This document shows, one piece after another, positions 8,010 to 16,572 of a stretch of DNA of 64,000 nt. The stretch lies in the NCBI RefSeq assembly GCF_003337485.1, contig NZ_QPJJ01000012.1, positions 1 to 64,000 on the forward strand. The letters are read 5' to 3'. Within the stretch, counting starts at the first letter, position 1. Every line of letters starts with the position of its first letter. Position numbers and translations under genes: made by a program. Origin of the DNA: Saliterribacillus persicus (GTDB lineage Bacteria; Bacillota; Bacilli; Bacillales; Amphibacillaceae). Under the pieces are notes generated by a model, which saw only the letters and a list, made by a program, of their open reading frames with translations, made no database searches and was not told the origin of the DNA.

Positions 8010-9263
8010 TTGACGAAGGAAAGAATCAATATGCCTCAGCTAGGCGAAAGTGTAACAGAAGGAACAATAAGTAATTGGTTAGTTAAAACAGGAGATCATG
8101 TAGAAAAATACGATCCGATAGCTGAAGTAATGACAGATAAAGTAAATGCAGAAGTACCATCCTCTTTTACAGGGGAAATTAGTGAAATCATTGCTGGTGA
8201 AGGAGAAACAATTGAAGTCGGAGAATTAATGTGTTTTATAGAAACAAAAGAAAAGAAAAATGCTTTAAATGATGAAAAACCAGACAATGAAAAAGAAGAC
8301 TCGTCTACTCAAACTAAGGATAATACTTCAATGAAGAAAAGATATTCACCTGTAGTTATGCGTATGGCTCAAGAAAACAACGTCGATTTAAATGAAGTAG
8401 TTGGAACAGGAAATAGTGGAAGAATAACTAAAAAAGATCTTGAAAGCTATTTAAATAATCCAAACAAGGAAAAAACAATTGAAAAAGAAGAAGTAAGTTC
8501 AGAGGATGAGGAAATAGAGTTTCATCCGCCAATAATTCGAAGAAAACCAATTGTTGCTAACCCTGGTGATAGAGAAATACCAGTAACAGGATTAAGAAAA
8601 ACAATTGCTCAAAATATGGTTAGATCTAAAACTGAAATTCCTCATGCATGGATGATGATCGAAGTCGATGTTACAAATTTAGTTCGATATAGAAATGCAG
8701 AAAAAAATTCCTTTAAAGAAAATGAAGGTTACAATCTATCATATTTTGCTTTCTTTCTTAATGCAGTTGCCAAATCATTAAAACAATTTCCGCAGCTGAA
8801 CAGCTGCTGGGCTGGTGATAAGATTATTCATCGCAGTGACATTAATTTATCAATTGCAGTCGCACATCATCATGAATTATACGTTCCAGTTATAAAAAAT
8901 GTTGATGAAAAAAGCATAAAAGGTATAGCGAAAGAAATACATCAGCTTTCACAAAAGGCTCGTACAAATTCTTTAAAACCAGAAGACATGGAAGGCGGAA
9001 CATTTACAGTTAATAACACAGGCTCTTTTGGATCTGTTGAATCGATGGGAGTAATAAATTATCCGCAATCAGCGATCCTTCAAGTTGAATCGATTGTTAA
9101 ACGGCCAGTTATTATAGATGATATGTTCGCGGCTAGAGATATGGTGAATTTATGTTTATCACTTGATCACAGAGTATTAGATGGGGTTATATGTGGGGCT
9201 TTCATGTCACATGTAAAAGGAATACTAGAGAATATTTCTAGCGAAACCACTCCAATTTATTAA
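8010..9263 (+). CDS. bkdB: dihydrolipoyl acyltransferase, E2 of branched-chain 2-oxoacid dehydrogenase
   Basis: E2 is the core of the complex and transfers the acyl group to CoA. The 417-residue protein has one lipoyl domain (residues 1-77, lipoyl lysine in VMTDKVNAEVP), a charged linker, a peripheral-subunit-binding domain (about 112-147, SPVVMRMAQENNVDLNEVVGTG), a second linker and the catalytic domain (about 190-410) ending with the active-site block LSLDHRVLDG. The TTG start at 8010 is preceded by AGGAGGGG. It is the last gene of the operon, followed by a hairpin. Confidence 0.92.
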   Translation: MTKERINMPQLGESVTEGTISNWLVKTGDHVEKYDPIAEVMTDKVNAEVPSSFTGEISEIIAGEGETIEVGELMCFIETKEKKNALNDEKPDNEKEDSSTQTKDNTSMKKRYSPVVMRMAQENNVDLNEVVGTGNSGRITKKDLESYLNNPNKEKTIEKEEVSSEDEEIEFHPPIIRRKPIVANPGDREIPVTGLRKTIAQNMVRSKTEIPHAWMMIEVDVTNLVRYRNAEKNSFKENEGYNLSYFAFFLNAVAKSLKQFPQLNSCWAGDKIIHRSDINLSIAVAHHHELYVPVIKNVDEKSIKGIAKEIHQLSQKARTNSLKPEDMEGGTFTVNNTGSFGSVESMGVINYPQSAILQVESIVKRPVIIDDMFAARDMVNLCLSLDHRVLDGVICGAFMSHVKGILENISSETTPIY

Positions 9264-9290
9264 AAACAAATAATATTTTTTTCATATGAT

Positions 9291-9328
9291 AAAAGTGCGT
9301 AGGCTAATTTAGCTTAGCGTACTTTTTT
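9291..9328 (+). terminator. terminator of the bkd operon
   Basis: A long, slightly imperfect hairpin (AAAGTGCG at the base, GCTAA/TTAGC near the tip) is followed by seven T residues. Confidence 0.75.
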
Positions 9329-9388
9329 TATGAATATCGATAAATTAATTAAACTTGTAAAAGTGTAGGAATTATATGTTTTCCTTGC

Positions 9389-9394
9389 TATAAT
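9389..9394 (+). promoter_or_regulatory. extended -10 promoter of the channel-like gene
   Basis: TGCTATAATG contains a perfect TATAAT with the TGn extension. No good -35 is visible at 17 bases, as expected for extended -10 promoters. Its position excludes a GTG at 9397 as the start of the downstream gene. Confidence 0.55.
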
Positions 9395-9438
9395 GAGTGA
9401 ATATTATTTCTAAAATTGCAAGAGATGAGTGTGGTTTT

Positions 9439-10065
9439 ATGCAACAGATGCTTAAAATAACATATGATGTGTTCATGTTAATATTAGTAATTCTAACAGT
9501 TCTGACATTATGGATGGAGAACTCATTTAATTCCATTATTGGGTGGATCGTATGGTTTATTTTCTTTGTAGATTTTGTAGTGAGATTCTTTAAAGAAAAA
9601 AAGAAATGGGTTTTCATTAAAAAGAACCCATTTCTTGTCATTGCAATTGTTCCATTTGATCAATTCTTTCAAGTTGCAAGAATTGTTCGTCTAATTTATT
9701 TGTTTAGAATAAAAACGATTACAAAATATTATATTAATCCATATTTAAATAGAATGTCCAAGTTTAAAAAGACTCTAATTTCACCTGTACTATTAGTCTT
9801 ACTACTAGTTCTATCATTAAGTGTGTTTCTAATCGAAAACAAATTTGATAACCTTTATGAGAGTGTGTATATCATTCTACAACACCTTTTCCTTTTTGCG
9901 AGTAGTTTTCAAGATGTTGATCACTTTACTACTATTATTTTACTAACCTTCACATCAATGATTGGAGTCATTATTCAAGGTTTAGCTTTACAATGGCTTT
10001 TTGTTCGTATAGAAAAAATATGGAATAAGGTTACATCTACAAAAATGAAACTAGACAACAAATGA
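9439..10065 (+). CDS. voltage-sensor-like membrane protein resembling a K+ channel without selectivity filter
   Basis: With the ATG at 9439 the protein has 208 residues. The layout recalls an ion-channel subunit: S1- and S2-like helices (about 8-27 and 33-51, the latter with D and R in DFVVRFF), a short S3-like helix, and an S4-like helix with arginines every third or fourth position (ARIVRLIYLFRIK, about 79-91). Two further helices (about 115-132 and 163-188) flank a re-entrant-like segment. In K+ channels that segment carries TVGYG; here it reads LFASSFQDV, so potassium selectivity is not supported. A GTG at 9397 is in frame but lies on the promoter. A transport or sensing role is inference. 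Confidence 0.6.
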   Translation: MQQMLKITYDVFMLILVILTVLTLWMENSFNSIIGWIVWFIFFVDFVVRFFKEKKKWVFIKKNPFLVIAIVPFDQFFQVARIVRLIYLFRIKTITKYYINPYLNRMSKFKKTLISPVLLVLLLVLSLSVFLIENKFDNLYESVYIILQHLFLFASSFQDVDHFTTIILLTFTSMIGVIIQGLALQWLFVRIEKIWNKVTSTKMKLDNK

Positions 10066-10198
10066 CTAAAAGCGTATAATTCTCATCAGAAAGAATGAAT
10101 CGTTTGTGTTTTATCAGATTTTTAAAATGAAAATTGTCTTTTTCTATTGATTATAATGAAAAAACCAAATCTAATGTTTTTCAAAAGGAGTGAGATAG

Positions 10199-10831
10199 AT
10201 GACTTTAATCGAAACTTTTGTTTATTTTGGAACTATTGCCTTTGCAATTTCTGGCGCGTTAGTAGCTATTGATAAAAAATTAGATGTTTTTGGTGTATTA
10301 CTTTTAGCTTTAACAACAGCATTAGCTGGTGGAGTTATTCGTGATATTATGATAGGTCAAATCCCACCAGTTAACTTGGTAGACCCACAATATTTTTTGA
10401 TCAGCTTATTATCTGCACTAATCACGATTCTTTTTTATGAAATAATTATTAAGTTAAATCATAGTGTTATTATTTTTGACGCAATTGGACTCGGTGTATT
10501 TACTGCAGTTGGTGCTAATGCTGCAATTATGTTGGGATATTCACAACCTTTTTTAATTGTTGCAATGGGTCTTGTTACAGGTATTGGGGGCGGAGTTTTA
10601 CGTGATGTATTTACACAACAAATTCCGTTAGTGTTCAGAAAAGAGATCTATGGAATTGCATCTATTGCAGGATCTGTATCGCTATATTTTGTCTATGAAT
10701 ATGCCCCAAATCTATCTTTATATTTATGTTTATTTGTTACTTTTTCAATCCGGATGTTGGCTGTGAAAATGAATTGGAATGTACCTATAGTTAGGAAAGC
10801 AGCAGTTGATAGTAAGCGCAACTTAACCTGA
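10199..10831 (+). CDS. yvgT: TRIC family cation channel (YvgT-like)
   Basis: This 210-residue integral membrane protein has seven hydrophobic segments arranged as two repeats. Each repeat carries the family signature: GGVIRDIMIGQIPP near residues 50-63 and GGGVLRDVFTQQIP near 135-148. The family (formerly UPF0126) includes bacterial homologues of the trimeric intracellular cation channels, which form homotrimers conducting monovalent cations. The start has AAAGGAGTGAG. It is transcribed alone and converges with terC. Confidence 0.85.
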   Translation: MTLIETFVYFGTIAFAISGALVAIDKKLDVFGVLLLALTTALAGGVIRDIMIGQIPPVNLVDPQYFLISLLSALITILFYEIIIKLNHSVIIFDAIGLGVFTAVGANAAIMLGYSQPFLIVAMGLVTGIGGGVLRDVFTQQIPLVFRKEIYGIASIAGSVSLYFVYEYAPNLSLYLCLFVTFSIRMLAVKMNWNVPIVRKAAVDSKRNLT

Positions 10832-10837
10832 TTTTAT

Positions 10838-11536
10838 TCAATCAGTAGTTTCTTTAAGATTTTGCTTTGTCCTATTTTCAATATAGCCTGTAGCTAAAAT
10901 AGCTATGGTTAAGATAATTTGAATCAACACAATTAGAAAAAAAGAGTCTAATAATAATAATCTTTTCATCTGTTGGTCCTCTGTTATCATACTAGCACCA
11001 GTATAAGCTAATATAGCTGCACCTATATAAATTAGGACTCTGTATTTCATCAACAATTTTACAATTAACTTAGAACCATAAATCATTATAGGAATACTTA
11101 TAACAACTCCAATAGCTATTAACAATAGTTGTCCTTTTGCAACACCTGCTAAAGCAACCACATTATCCAAACTCATTATTGCATCAGCTAGAATAATGGT
11201 TAAGATTGCTTGTCTTAAATTTTTCGATTGTGATTTAACCTTTGTTTCAGACTCCTCATTTATTAATAATTTATAAGACACCCACAAAAGTAATATCCCT
11301 GCAATGAAGTAAATATATGGGAAATGCAGTAAGTAAACAACCCCACTTGCGAATAAAATCCTCAGCATAATTGCTCCTACAATGCCAATCGCTATAGCTT
11401 TATTTCTTTGCTTTTGAGGTAGATGCTTCGTTGCCATTGCAATTATTAGTGCATTATCACCGGAAAGTACAATATCTATTGCAATAACTTCAAGCATCAT
11501 GATTAAATTAATATCCTCTAACCCAAACCATTGCAT
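10838..11536 (-). CDS. TerC family membrane protein, probable Mn2+ exporter (YjbE-like)
   Basis: The 232-residue protein has about seven membrane helices. It carries the conserved acidic motifs of TerC proteins: EVIAIDIVLSGDNALIIAMA near residues 16-35 and ILADAIMSLDNVVALAG near 113-130. Aspartates in these helices are thought to bind metal. In Bacillus, TerC paralogues export manganese, partly to load secreted metalloproteins. No yybP-ykoY manganese riboswitch could be recognised in the 198-base divergent region upstream. Only seven bases separate its stop from that of the convergent TRIC gene. Confidence 0.82.
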   Translation of the reverse strand: MQWFGLEDINLIMMLEVIAIDIVLSGDNALIIAMATKHLPQKQRNKAIAIGIVGAIMLRILFASGVVYLLHFPYIYFIAGILLLWVSYKLLINEESETKVKSQSKNLRQAILTIILADAIMSLDNVVALAGVAKGQLLLIAIGVVISIPIMIYGSKLIVKLLMKYRVLIYIGAAILAYTGASMITEDQQMKRLLLLDSFFLIVLIQIILTIAILATGYIENRTKQNLKETTD

Positions 11537-11734
11537 GTCCTAACCCCCATCATAAATAACTTGAAACGCTTATAAGATATAGATATGAGACAGCTTGAGT
11601 AAATATCCCATAGTATTTACAAATAAAAATGTCGAAAATAGTAGAAGAATGTAATTTTTTATGGGCAACTGGATAAATTTTATGTATAATTAAAATTATA
11701 GTTATAATATTTGTAAGAGGAGTTTGTCAGTGCT

Positions 11735-12718
11735 ATGGAAAATAAGAAGCAAGTTAAATGGATATTATGGACTACCATAGGAGTTACAATTCTAATTATT
11801 GGAATTATTTTATTTAAATCTACGCAGATATTAAATAATATGAATGCAAAAGAAATCGTTCCACTTGAAATTTCAATCTTAACTACTGATGTGGTGACAG
11901 ATCAAAGTTGGGGAAGTCTGGCATATAAAGGGCAAATTCTAATCGAAGAAAATTATCAAGCAAATGCTACGTTGCATAGTGAATTAGATGAATCTGAAAT
12001 AGAAACGAAGCTTCACGATATATTAAAAAATCCAAAAGACCTTATCATTGGTCATGGAAGAGAATTTTCAGAAGCTTTTAATAAAGTAGCAGATAGCTAT
12101 CCGGATGTTCAATTTGTAACGATTCATGGTGACAATTTAGCAGATAATTTAGCAGTATATACATATGATCATCAAGAAATTGAATATCTCGCTGGAATTG
12201 CGGCTGCAATAAAAACAACAAAGAAAAAAGTTGGATTGATTGATGCTATTGATAATATTGACAAGGATTGGGGATTTAGAACAGGTCTTGAAGAAATTGA
12301 TCCTGATATTGAGCTTTTATATGGTGTAGCTGAGGGACGTGAGAATAAGGTTAAAGCAGTGGAGATTGCTAAAAATATGATTGATGCTGGTGTTGACATA
12401 TTGTATGCTAAGGGTAATAGCTATAATAAAGCAGTATTTAATTATGCTAAGGATAAAGATGTATATCTTTTAGGATACTTAGAAGATCAATCATATATGG
12501 CTAAAGATAAAATGTTAACGAGTGTCCTAAATGATGTACCTCAAGCTTATGTCGCTATAATGGATGACTTTATAAGTGAAGAGGGAATTGCTAGTAAAAA
12601 AGTTATGTTAAATACATCACACGGGGTATATGGTTTAGCTCCTTTAGGTCCGATGTATACGCATCAAGAAAAGGAAATTGTATATGAGCATCAGGATGAA
12701 ATTCTAAAGAAGCATTAA
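11735..12718 (+). CDS. med: membrane-anchored BMP-family protein, Med-like
   Basis: The 327-residue protein has one N-terminal membrane helix (about residues 8-26) with no lipobox cysteine. The extracytoplasmic domain is of the basic-membrane-protein/PBP1 type: VTDQSWGSLAYKGQI, LIIGHGREFSEAF, VQFVTIHGD and YLAGIAAAIKTTKKKVGLIDAIDN are recognisable. Med of B. subtilis has this layout, promotes comK expression, and has been reported to be needed by the sensor kinase KinD. Here it lies 43 bases upstream of a histidine kinase on the same strand. Start choice: ATG preceded by AGAGGAG. Confidence 0.75.
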   Translation: MENKKQVKWILWTTIGVTILIIGIILFKSTQILNNMNAKEIVPLEISILTTDVVTDQSWGSLAYKGQILIEENYQANATLHSELDESEIETKLHDILKNPKDLIIGHGREFSEAFNKVADSYPDVQFVTIHGDNLADNLAVYTYDHQEIEYLAGIAAAIKTTKKKVGLIDAIDNIDKDWGFRTGLEEIDPDIELLYGVAEGRENKVKAVEIAKNMIDAGVDILYAKGNSYNKAVFNYAKDKDVYLLGYLEDQSYMAKDKMLTSVLNDVPQAYVAIMDDFISEEGIASKKVMLNTSHGVYGLAPLGPMYTHQEKEIVYEHQDEILKKH

Positions 12719-12761
12719 TAAACAATAGGGTCAACCTTTATATAATACCGGGGGTTTAAAA

Positions 12762-14573
12762 ATGAAAAGATGGCTACGCCTTGTAACACTTAGAAATAAA
12801 ATACTTTTCATTTTACTTGGTATTATTTTTATTTTTAGCTGTTTCACTATTGTATTGACTAATTCTATATCAGAGGTTAATGAAGTAACCTATACCATTA
12901 AAGAAGATAATATCCCAGAACTTTTATGGTATAGCTACTGGGAAAAAGAATTAGATATTAAGGAATATATGGTTATTCATTATTTGCAAAATGATTTTGA
13001 GGGAAATTTTGTAGAGCAATATGAAGAAAATGAAATGGAAATGCAAAAAGAAAATAATCTGATTGAATTACCGTCCACCTTAGAAAATTATAATAGTAGA
13101 ATTAATTTGTTAGATTTTATTATTGTTAACGAAGTAAGTGGTTTATTAGAGTATAATAATGTCGAAGCAGCAAAGGAAGTAATCAATAATGATTATCTTC
13201 CTGAGTTAGAAGAAATAAGATCAAGTTTAATAGAAGATATGGAGCTTGAATATAACTCATTTACCGAAAACACAAACACCTTCCCTGAAATCATCGAAAA
13301 AGCAGTTTGGTTACTAATCATAGTAATGGTTGGCACCATCATTTTATCTGTGTACGGTGCCTATCGATTAAGTAAAAACTTAACACAGCCACTAGATATT
13401 ATGGTAGAAAAGGTTGATGACATTGCAACAGGAAATTATGGGGAAATTTTACCTGCTACTGATCAGAAGGAGTTAAAAACATTAACGAGTAGTATTAATC
13501 AGATGTCTGTTCGTTTACAACAATCATTTCAAACAATTCTCTCAGATAAAATAAAAAGAGAGCAAATTCTTAATTCTTTGCCTGTAGGAATTATTACATA
13601 TGACCACATTCAGAAACACTTTAATCAAAATTTATTTTCAAAACAATTTTTTAATTTAACGGATGAAGAATTAGATAAAAAAGAGACTAATAATAATATT
13701 AAGAATTTTGATATTTTTAAGCTCTTATATTCAGGGGAAAATTTCCATAATCGTAAAGTTAAATTAAATTGGAATAACAAAAAATATGTATTTTTAGTAT
13801 CACAAACAAATCTATATGATCATGATCACTCCATTACAGGTAGGATTTTTTATTTTGTTGATATTACGGAGCCTGAGGAACTTGAGAATAGAATGGTTCA
13901 ATCGGAAAAATTGGCACTAGTTGGTGAAATGGCAGCTTCAAGCGCTCATGAAATCAGGAACCCATTAACAGTGATATATGGATTTATATCATTACTTGAA
14001 GAATCCTTATCGGAAGAGGAAAAAAACAAATTTCAAATCCCGCTTATTATGAAAGAGATTGATCGTCTTTATTCTATTGTAGAACAAATGTTGCTAATGT
14101 CACATCAAAGAGAACCTAAATTATTACCTGTTAATATAAATGACATTTTTGATGATCTATTACCATTACTAAATAGTTCTTTAGACGCGAAACAAATCCA
14201 GATTAAAATTAATGTAGCAGATTTATTAGTTTTAGCTGATTCTAAACAACTGAAACAAGTATTTTTAAATCTAATTCGAAATAGTATTGAAGCTATTAAT
14301 TTTGATGGAAAAATAGAAATCTACTCCATGATTAAAAATAATAAATATTATGTATACTTTCATGATAATGGACCAGGAATTCCTACTGAAATACAGGAAA
14401 AACTTTTTGAACCTTTTGCAACCTCTAAAGAAAATGGTACGGGCCTTGGTTTGAATGTTGTATATAGAATTTTAGAAAATCATGAAGGAGAGATTGAGTT
14501 ATTAAATAGTGATGGCAAAGGAACACTGTTTGTGATTGAATTATCAGTTGCTACTAAGGAAACTGAAACGTAA
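12762..14573 (+). CDS. sporulation-type sensor histidine kinase
   Basis: The 603-residue kinase has TM1 (about 12-34), an acidic extracytoplasmic domain (35-175), TM2 (about 179-201), a HAMP linker (202-255), a PAS-like domain (about 265-372), HisKA with the phospho-acceptor His396 in [16 protein letters not shown], and an ATPase domain with N503/N507 ([10 protein letters not shown]), DNGPGIP (535-541) and GTGLGL (559-564). The HEIRNPLT block is typical of the KinA-KinE family that feeds the Spo0F-Spo0B-Spo0A relay. No response regulator is adjacent, so it is an orphan kinase, also as in that family. GGGGG precedes the ATG. Cotranscription with the Med-like gene is likely. Confidence 0.85.
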   Translation: MKRWLRLVTLRNKILFILLGIIFIFSCFTIVLTNSISEVNEVTYTIKEDNIPELLWYSYWEKELDIKEYMVIHYLQNDFEGNFVEQYEENEMEMQKENNLIELPSTLENYNSRINLLDFIIVNEVSGLLEYNNVEAAKEVINNDYLPELEEIRSSLIEDMELEYNSFTENTNTFPEIIEKAVWLLIIVMVGTIILSVYGAYRLSKNLTQPLDIMVEKVDDIATGNYGEILPATDQKELKTLTSSINQMSVRLQQSFQTILSDKIKREQILNSLPVGIITYDHIQKHFNQNLFSKQFFNLTDEELDKKETNNNIKNFDIFKLLYSGENFHNRKVKLNWNNKKYVFLVSQTNLYDHDHSITGRIFYFVDITEPEELENRMVQSEKLALVGEMAASSAHEIRNPLTVIYGFISLLEESLSEEEKNKFQIPLIMKEIDRLYSIVEQMLLMSHQREPKLLPVNINDIFDDLLPLLNSSLDAKQIQIKINVADLLVLADSKQLKQVFLNLIRNSIEAINFDGKIEIYSMIKNNKYYVYFHDNGPGIPTEIQEKLFEPFATSKENGTGLGLNVVYRILENHEGEIELLNSDGKGTLFVIELSVATKETET

Positions 14574-14640
14574 TAATTTGATATTGTATGATACAATTGA
14601 TAGGATTAAATTAGCTAGCAAAGGAATGGAGTTGATATTA

Positions 14641-15072
14641 ATGGATTTTAACTTATTCATGAATGATGTGGTAGATAGTGCCAGAAAAGAAATAAAACAA
14701 GCGGGATATGAAGAATTAACAACACCAGAAGAAGTTGATGAGACATTTGGCAAAAAAGGGACAACCTTAGTGCTGGTAAATTCTACATGTGGATGTGCAG
14801 GTGGGGTAGCGAGACCAGCAGCTGCAAATGCAATTCATTATGATAAAAGACCAGATCAATTAGTAACTGTTTTTGCCGGGCAAGATAGAGAAGCTACAGA
14901 ACGTGCAAGACAGTACTTTGAAGGGTATGCACCTTCCTCTCCATCTTTCGCAATCTTAAAAGATGGAGAAATTAAGAAAATGGTAGAACGACATGAAATT
15001 GAAGGACATTCAGCAGTAGAAGTTGTGACGAAATTACAATCATTATTTGATACGTATTGTGAGGAAATATAA
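14641..15072 (+). CDS. brxB: bacilliredoxin BrxB (YqiW)
   Basis: This 143-residue thioredoxin-fold protein carries the bacilliredoxin active site Cys50-Gly-Cys52 (STCGCAGG). The family removes bacillithiol from S-bacillithiolated proteins during disulfide stress, and the resulting mixed disulfide is reduced with bacillithiol and YpdA, also encoded in this window. The correct start is the ATG at 14641 behind GGAGTTGAT. The open frame extends further upstream, into the end of the kinase gene, but without Brx similarity. In B. subtilis the gene also lies downstream of the bkd region. Confidence 0.92.
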   Translation: MDFNLFMNDVVDSARKEIKQAGYEELTTPEEVDETFGKKGTTLVLVNSTCGCAGGVARPAAANAIHYDKRPDQLVTVFAGQDREATERARQYFEGYAPSSPSFAILKDGEIKKMVERHEIEGHSAVEVVTKLQSLFDTYCEEI

Positions 15073-15095
15073 AAGAAAGCTGTTCATGCAGAAAA

Positions 15096-15127
15096 AAGGC
15101 ATCCATTTGAAATAAAATGGATGCCTT
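15096..15127. terminator. strong intergenic hairpin, terminator for brxB and the small minus-strand gene
   Basis: AAGGCATCCATTT (15096-15108) pairs perfectly with AAATGGATGCCTT (15115-15127). The U-run is clearly better on the minus strand (GCCTTTTTTC), so it mainly terminates the small gene at 15151-15273 and probably stops brxB transcripts too. Confidence 0.8.
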
Positions 15128-15150
15128 AACTTCTATTAAAACAAAATTAC

Positions 15151-15273
15151 TTAGATTAAATAGGCTAATCCTGCGGTGAAAGTGGATAGAACCATCGCTA
15201 TAATCATAATATATATAATAACTTTTGTTCTTTTTTCGCGTTTAGATAATTTTCTTGGAGCATTCGATGCCAT
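15151..15273 (-). CDS. Prli42-like small membrane protein (DUF4044)
   Basis: A 40-residue protein starts at the ATG at 15273-15271 on the minus strand, behind a full AAAGGAGG ribosome binding site. It has a basic N-terminus (RKLSKREKRTK) and one membrane helix (VIIYIMIIAMVLSTFTAGLAYL). This resembles Prli42, the 31-residue membrane anchor of the stressosome first described in Listeria, and the DUF4044 proteins of Bacillaceae. The match is by eye to a short sequence, so the family call is good but not certain. A terminator hairpin follows at 15096-15127, supporting an independent transcription unit. Confidence 0.75.
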   Translation of the reverse strand: MASNAPRKLSKREKRTKVIIYIMIIAMVLSTFTAGLAYLI

Positions 15274-15434
15274 GATAAAGCCTCCTTTATTGCCTAGTTA
15301 CATATTATTTTACATCGAATAGTGATTTTGAACAAGTATATTATTTGTTTTTTCTAAAGGAAAGAATGAAGTATAAATTTTGATTTATATTACATGATGA
15401 TCCAATACATTTTAAGAATGAAAGGAAATAATTG

Positions 15435-16544
15435 ATGACAAATTCTAGACTAATTAAACAATTTATAGATCTTGTGAAAATAGATTCTGAAACCAAACAT
15501 GAAAGAGAAATAGCAGATTATTTAACAGGTATTTTTGAACAACTGGGGTTAACTGTAAAGGAAGATCAAGCTAATAAAGGCACTGATCACGTGGCTGGAA
15601 ACCTTATTTGTGAACTAGAGGGGAAGAATGAAGAAAAGGATGCAATTTTTTTCACTTCTCACATGGATACGGTTGTTCCTGGTAAGGGAATTAATCCTAT
15701 ATTGGAAGACGGGTACATAAAAACAGATGGAACCACAATCCTAGGAGCAGACGATAAAGCAGGTCTCGCAAGTATGATTGAAACAATTCATCTCATAAAA
15801 GAAAAGGAAATAAAACATGGGAAAATAACTTTTCTTATCACCTTTGGAGAAGAATCAGGGTTAGTAGGATCCTCAAAATTTAATATAACTAAATTAGATG
15901 CTAAATACGGTTACGCATTAGATAGTGATGGGGATGTTGGGAAAATTACAGTTGCAGCTCCAGCCCAAGCAAAACTATTTATAACCGTTTTTGGTAAGTC
16001 TGCTCATGCTGGCTTACATCCAGAAAAAGGTATCTCTGCAATTTTTATAGCAGCTAAAGCGATAGCAAAAATGAAACTTGGTCGTATTGATGAAGATACT
16101 ACAGCAAACATCGGTCGATTTGAAGGAGGAAGGCAAACTAATATTGTCTGTGATGAGGTGCAAGTTGTTGCCGAAGCACGTTCTTTATCTAGTACAAAAT
16201 TAGAAAAACAGGTTGAGCATATGTGTGAAACCTTTAAGCAAGTAGCAAAAGAAATGGGCTCATCATCAAAAATAGCTGTAAAACATATGTATCCAGGCTA
16301 CCATTTTTCAGAAAAAGATCCTGTGATAGAGAAAGCAGTAATTGCTATAAATAAAATTGGTTTAAAACCTTCATTAGTTAGAAGTGGAGGAGGAAGCGAT
16401 GCTAATCACTTGTCTGGAAAAGGTGTGCCGACAATTAATTTGGCTGTAGGATATGAAGATATACACACTGTTAATGAAAAAATAAAAATAAAAGAGTTAG
16501 AAAAAATTCCTTTTATGCTTCTATCTATTATCGAAGAAGCATAG
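15435..16544 (+). CDS. yqjE: M20 family peptidase, tripeptidase-like (YqjE)
   Basis: This is a zinc-dependent aminopeptidase-like enzyme of the PepT/M20 family, 369 residues from ATG 15435. Metal ligands are visible in SHMDTVVPG (His and Asp near 79-81), LGADDKAGLAS, the catalytic GEESGLVGS and the C-terminal GGSDANH. The dimerisation domain begins with KSAHAGLHPEKGISA. A TTG directly upstream (15432) could add one residue, but ATG has the better distance from AAAGGAAA. B. subtilis also has yqjE shortly before the DNA polymerase IV gene yqjH. The cellular substrate is unknown. Confidence 0.88.
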   Translation: MTNSRLIKQFIDLVKIDSETKHEREIADYLTGIFEQLGLTVKEDQANKGTDHVAGNLICELEGKNEEKDAIFFTSHMDTVVPGKGINPILEDGYIKTDGTTILGADDKAGLASMIETIHLIKEKEIKHGKITFLITFGEESGLVGSSKFNITKLDAKYGYALDSDGDVGKITVAAPAQAKLFITVFGKSAHAGLHPEKGISAIFIAAKAIAKMKLGRIDEDTTANIGRFEGGRQTNIVCDEVQVVAEARSLSSTKLEKQVEHMCETFKQVAKEMGSSSKIAVKHMYPGYHFSEKDPVIEKAVIAINKIGLKPSLVRSGGGSDANHLSGKGVPTINLAVGYEDIHTVNEKIKIKELEKIPFMLLSIIEEA

Positions 16545-16572
16545 GGCTGCCTTATGAAAGGACGAGATTATC

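Noticed and set aside
9397-9438. GTG start giving a longer channel-like protein
   Set aside because: The GTG lies three bases after a perfect TATAAT, so it could not be within the transcript by a useful distance.
11537-11734. yybP-ykoY manganese riboswitch before the TerC gene
   Set aside because: No conserved loop motifs are seen on the minus strand. The region only shows AT-rich divergent promoters.
14536-14640. N-terminal extension of BrxB into the kinase gene
   Set aside because: Family similarity and a good ribosome binding site both begin at 14641.
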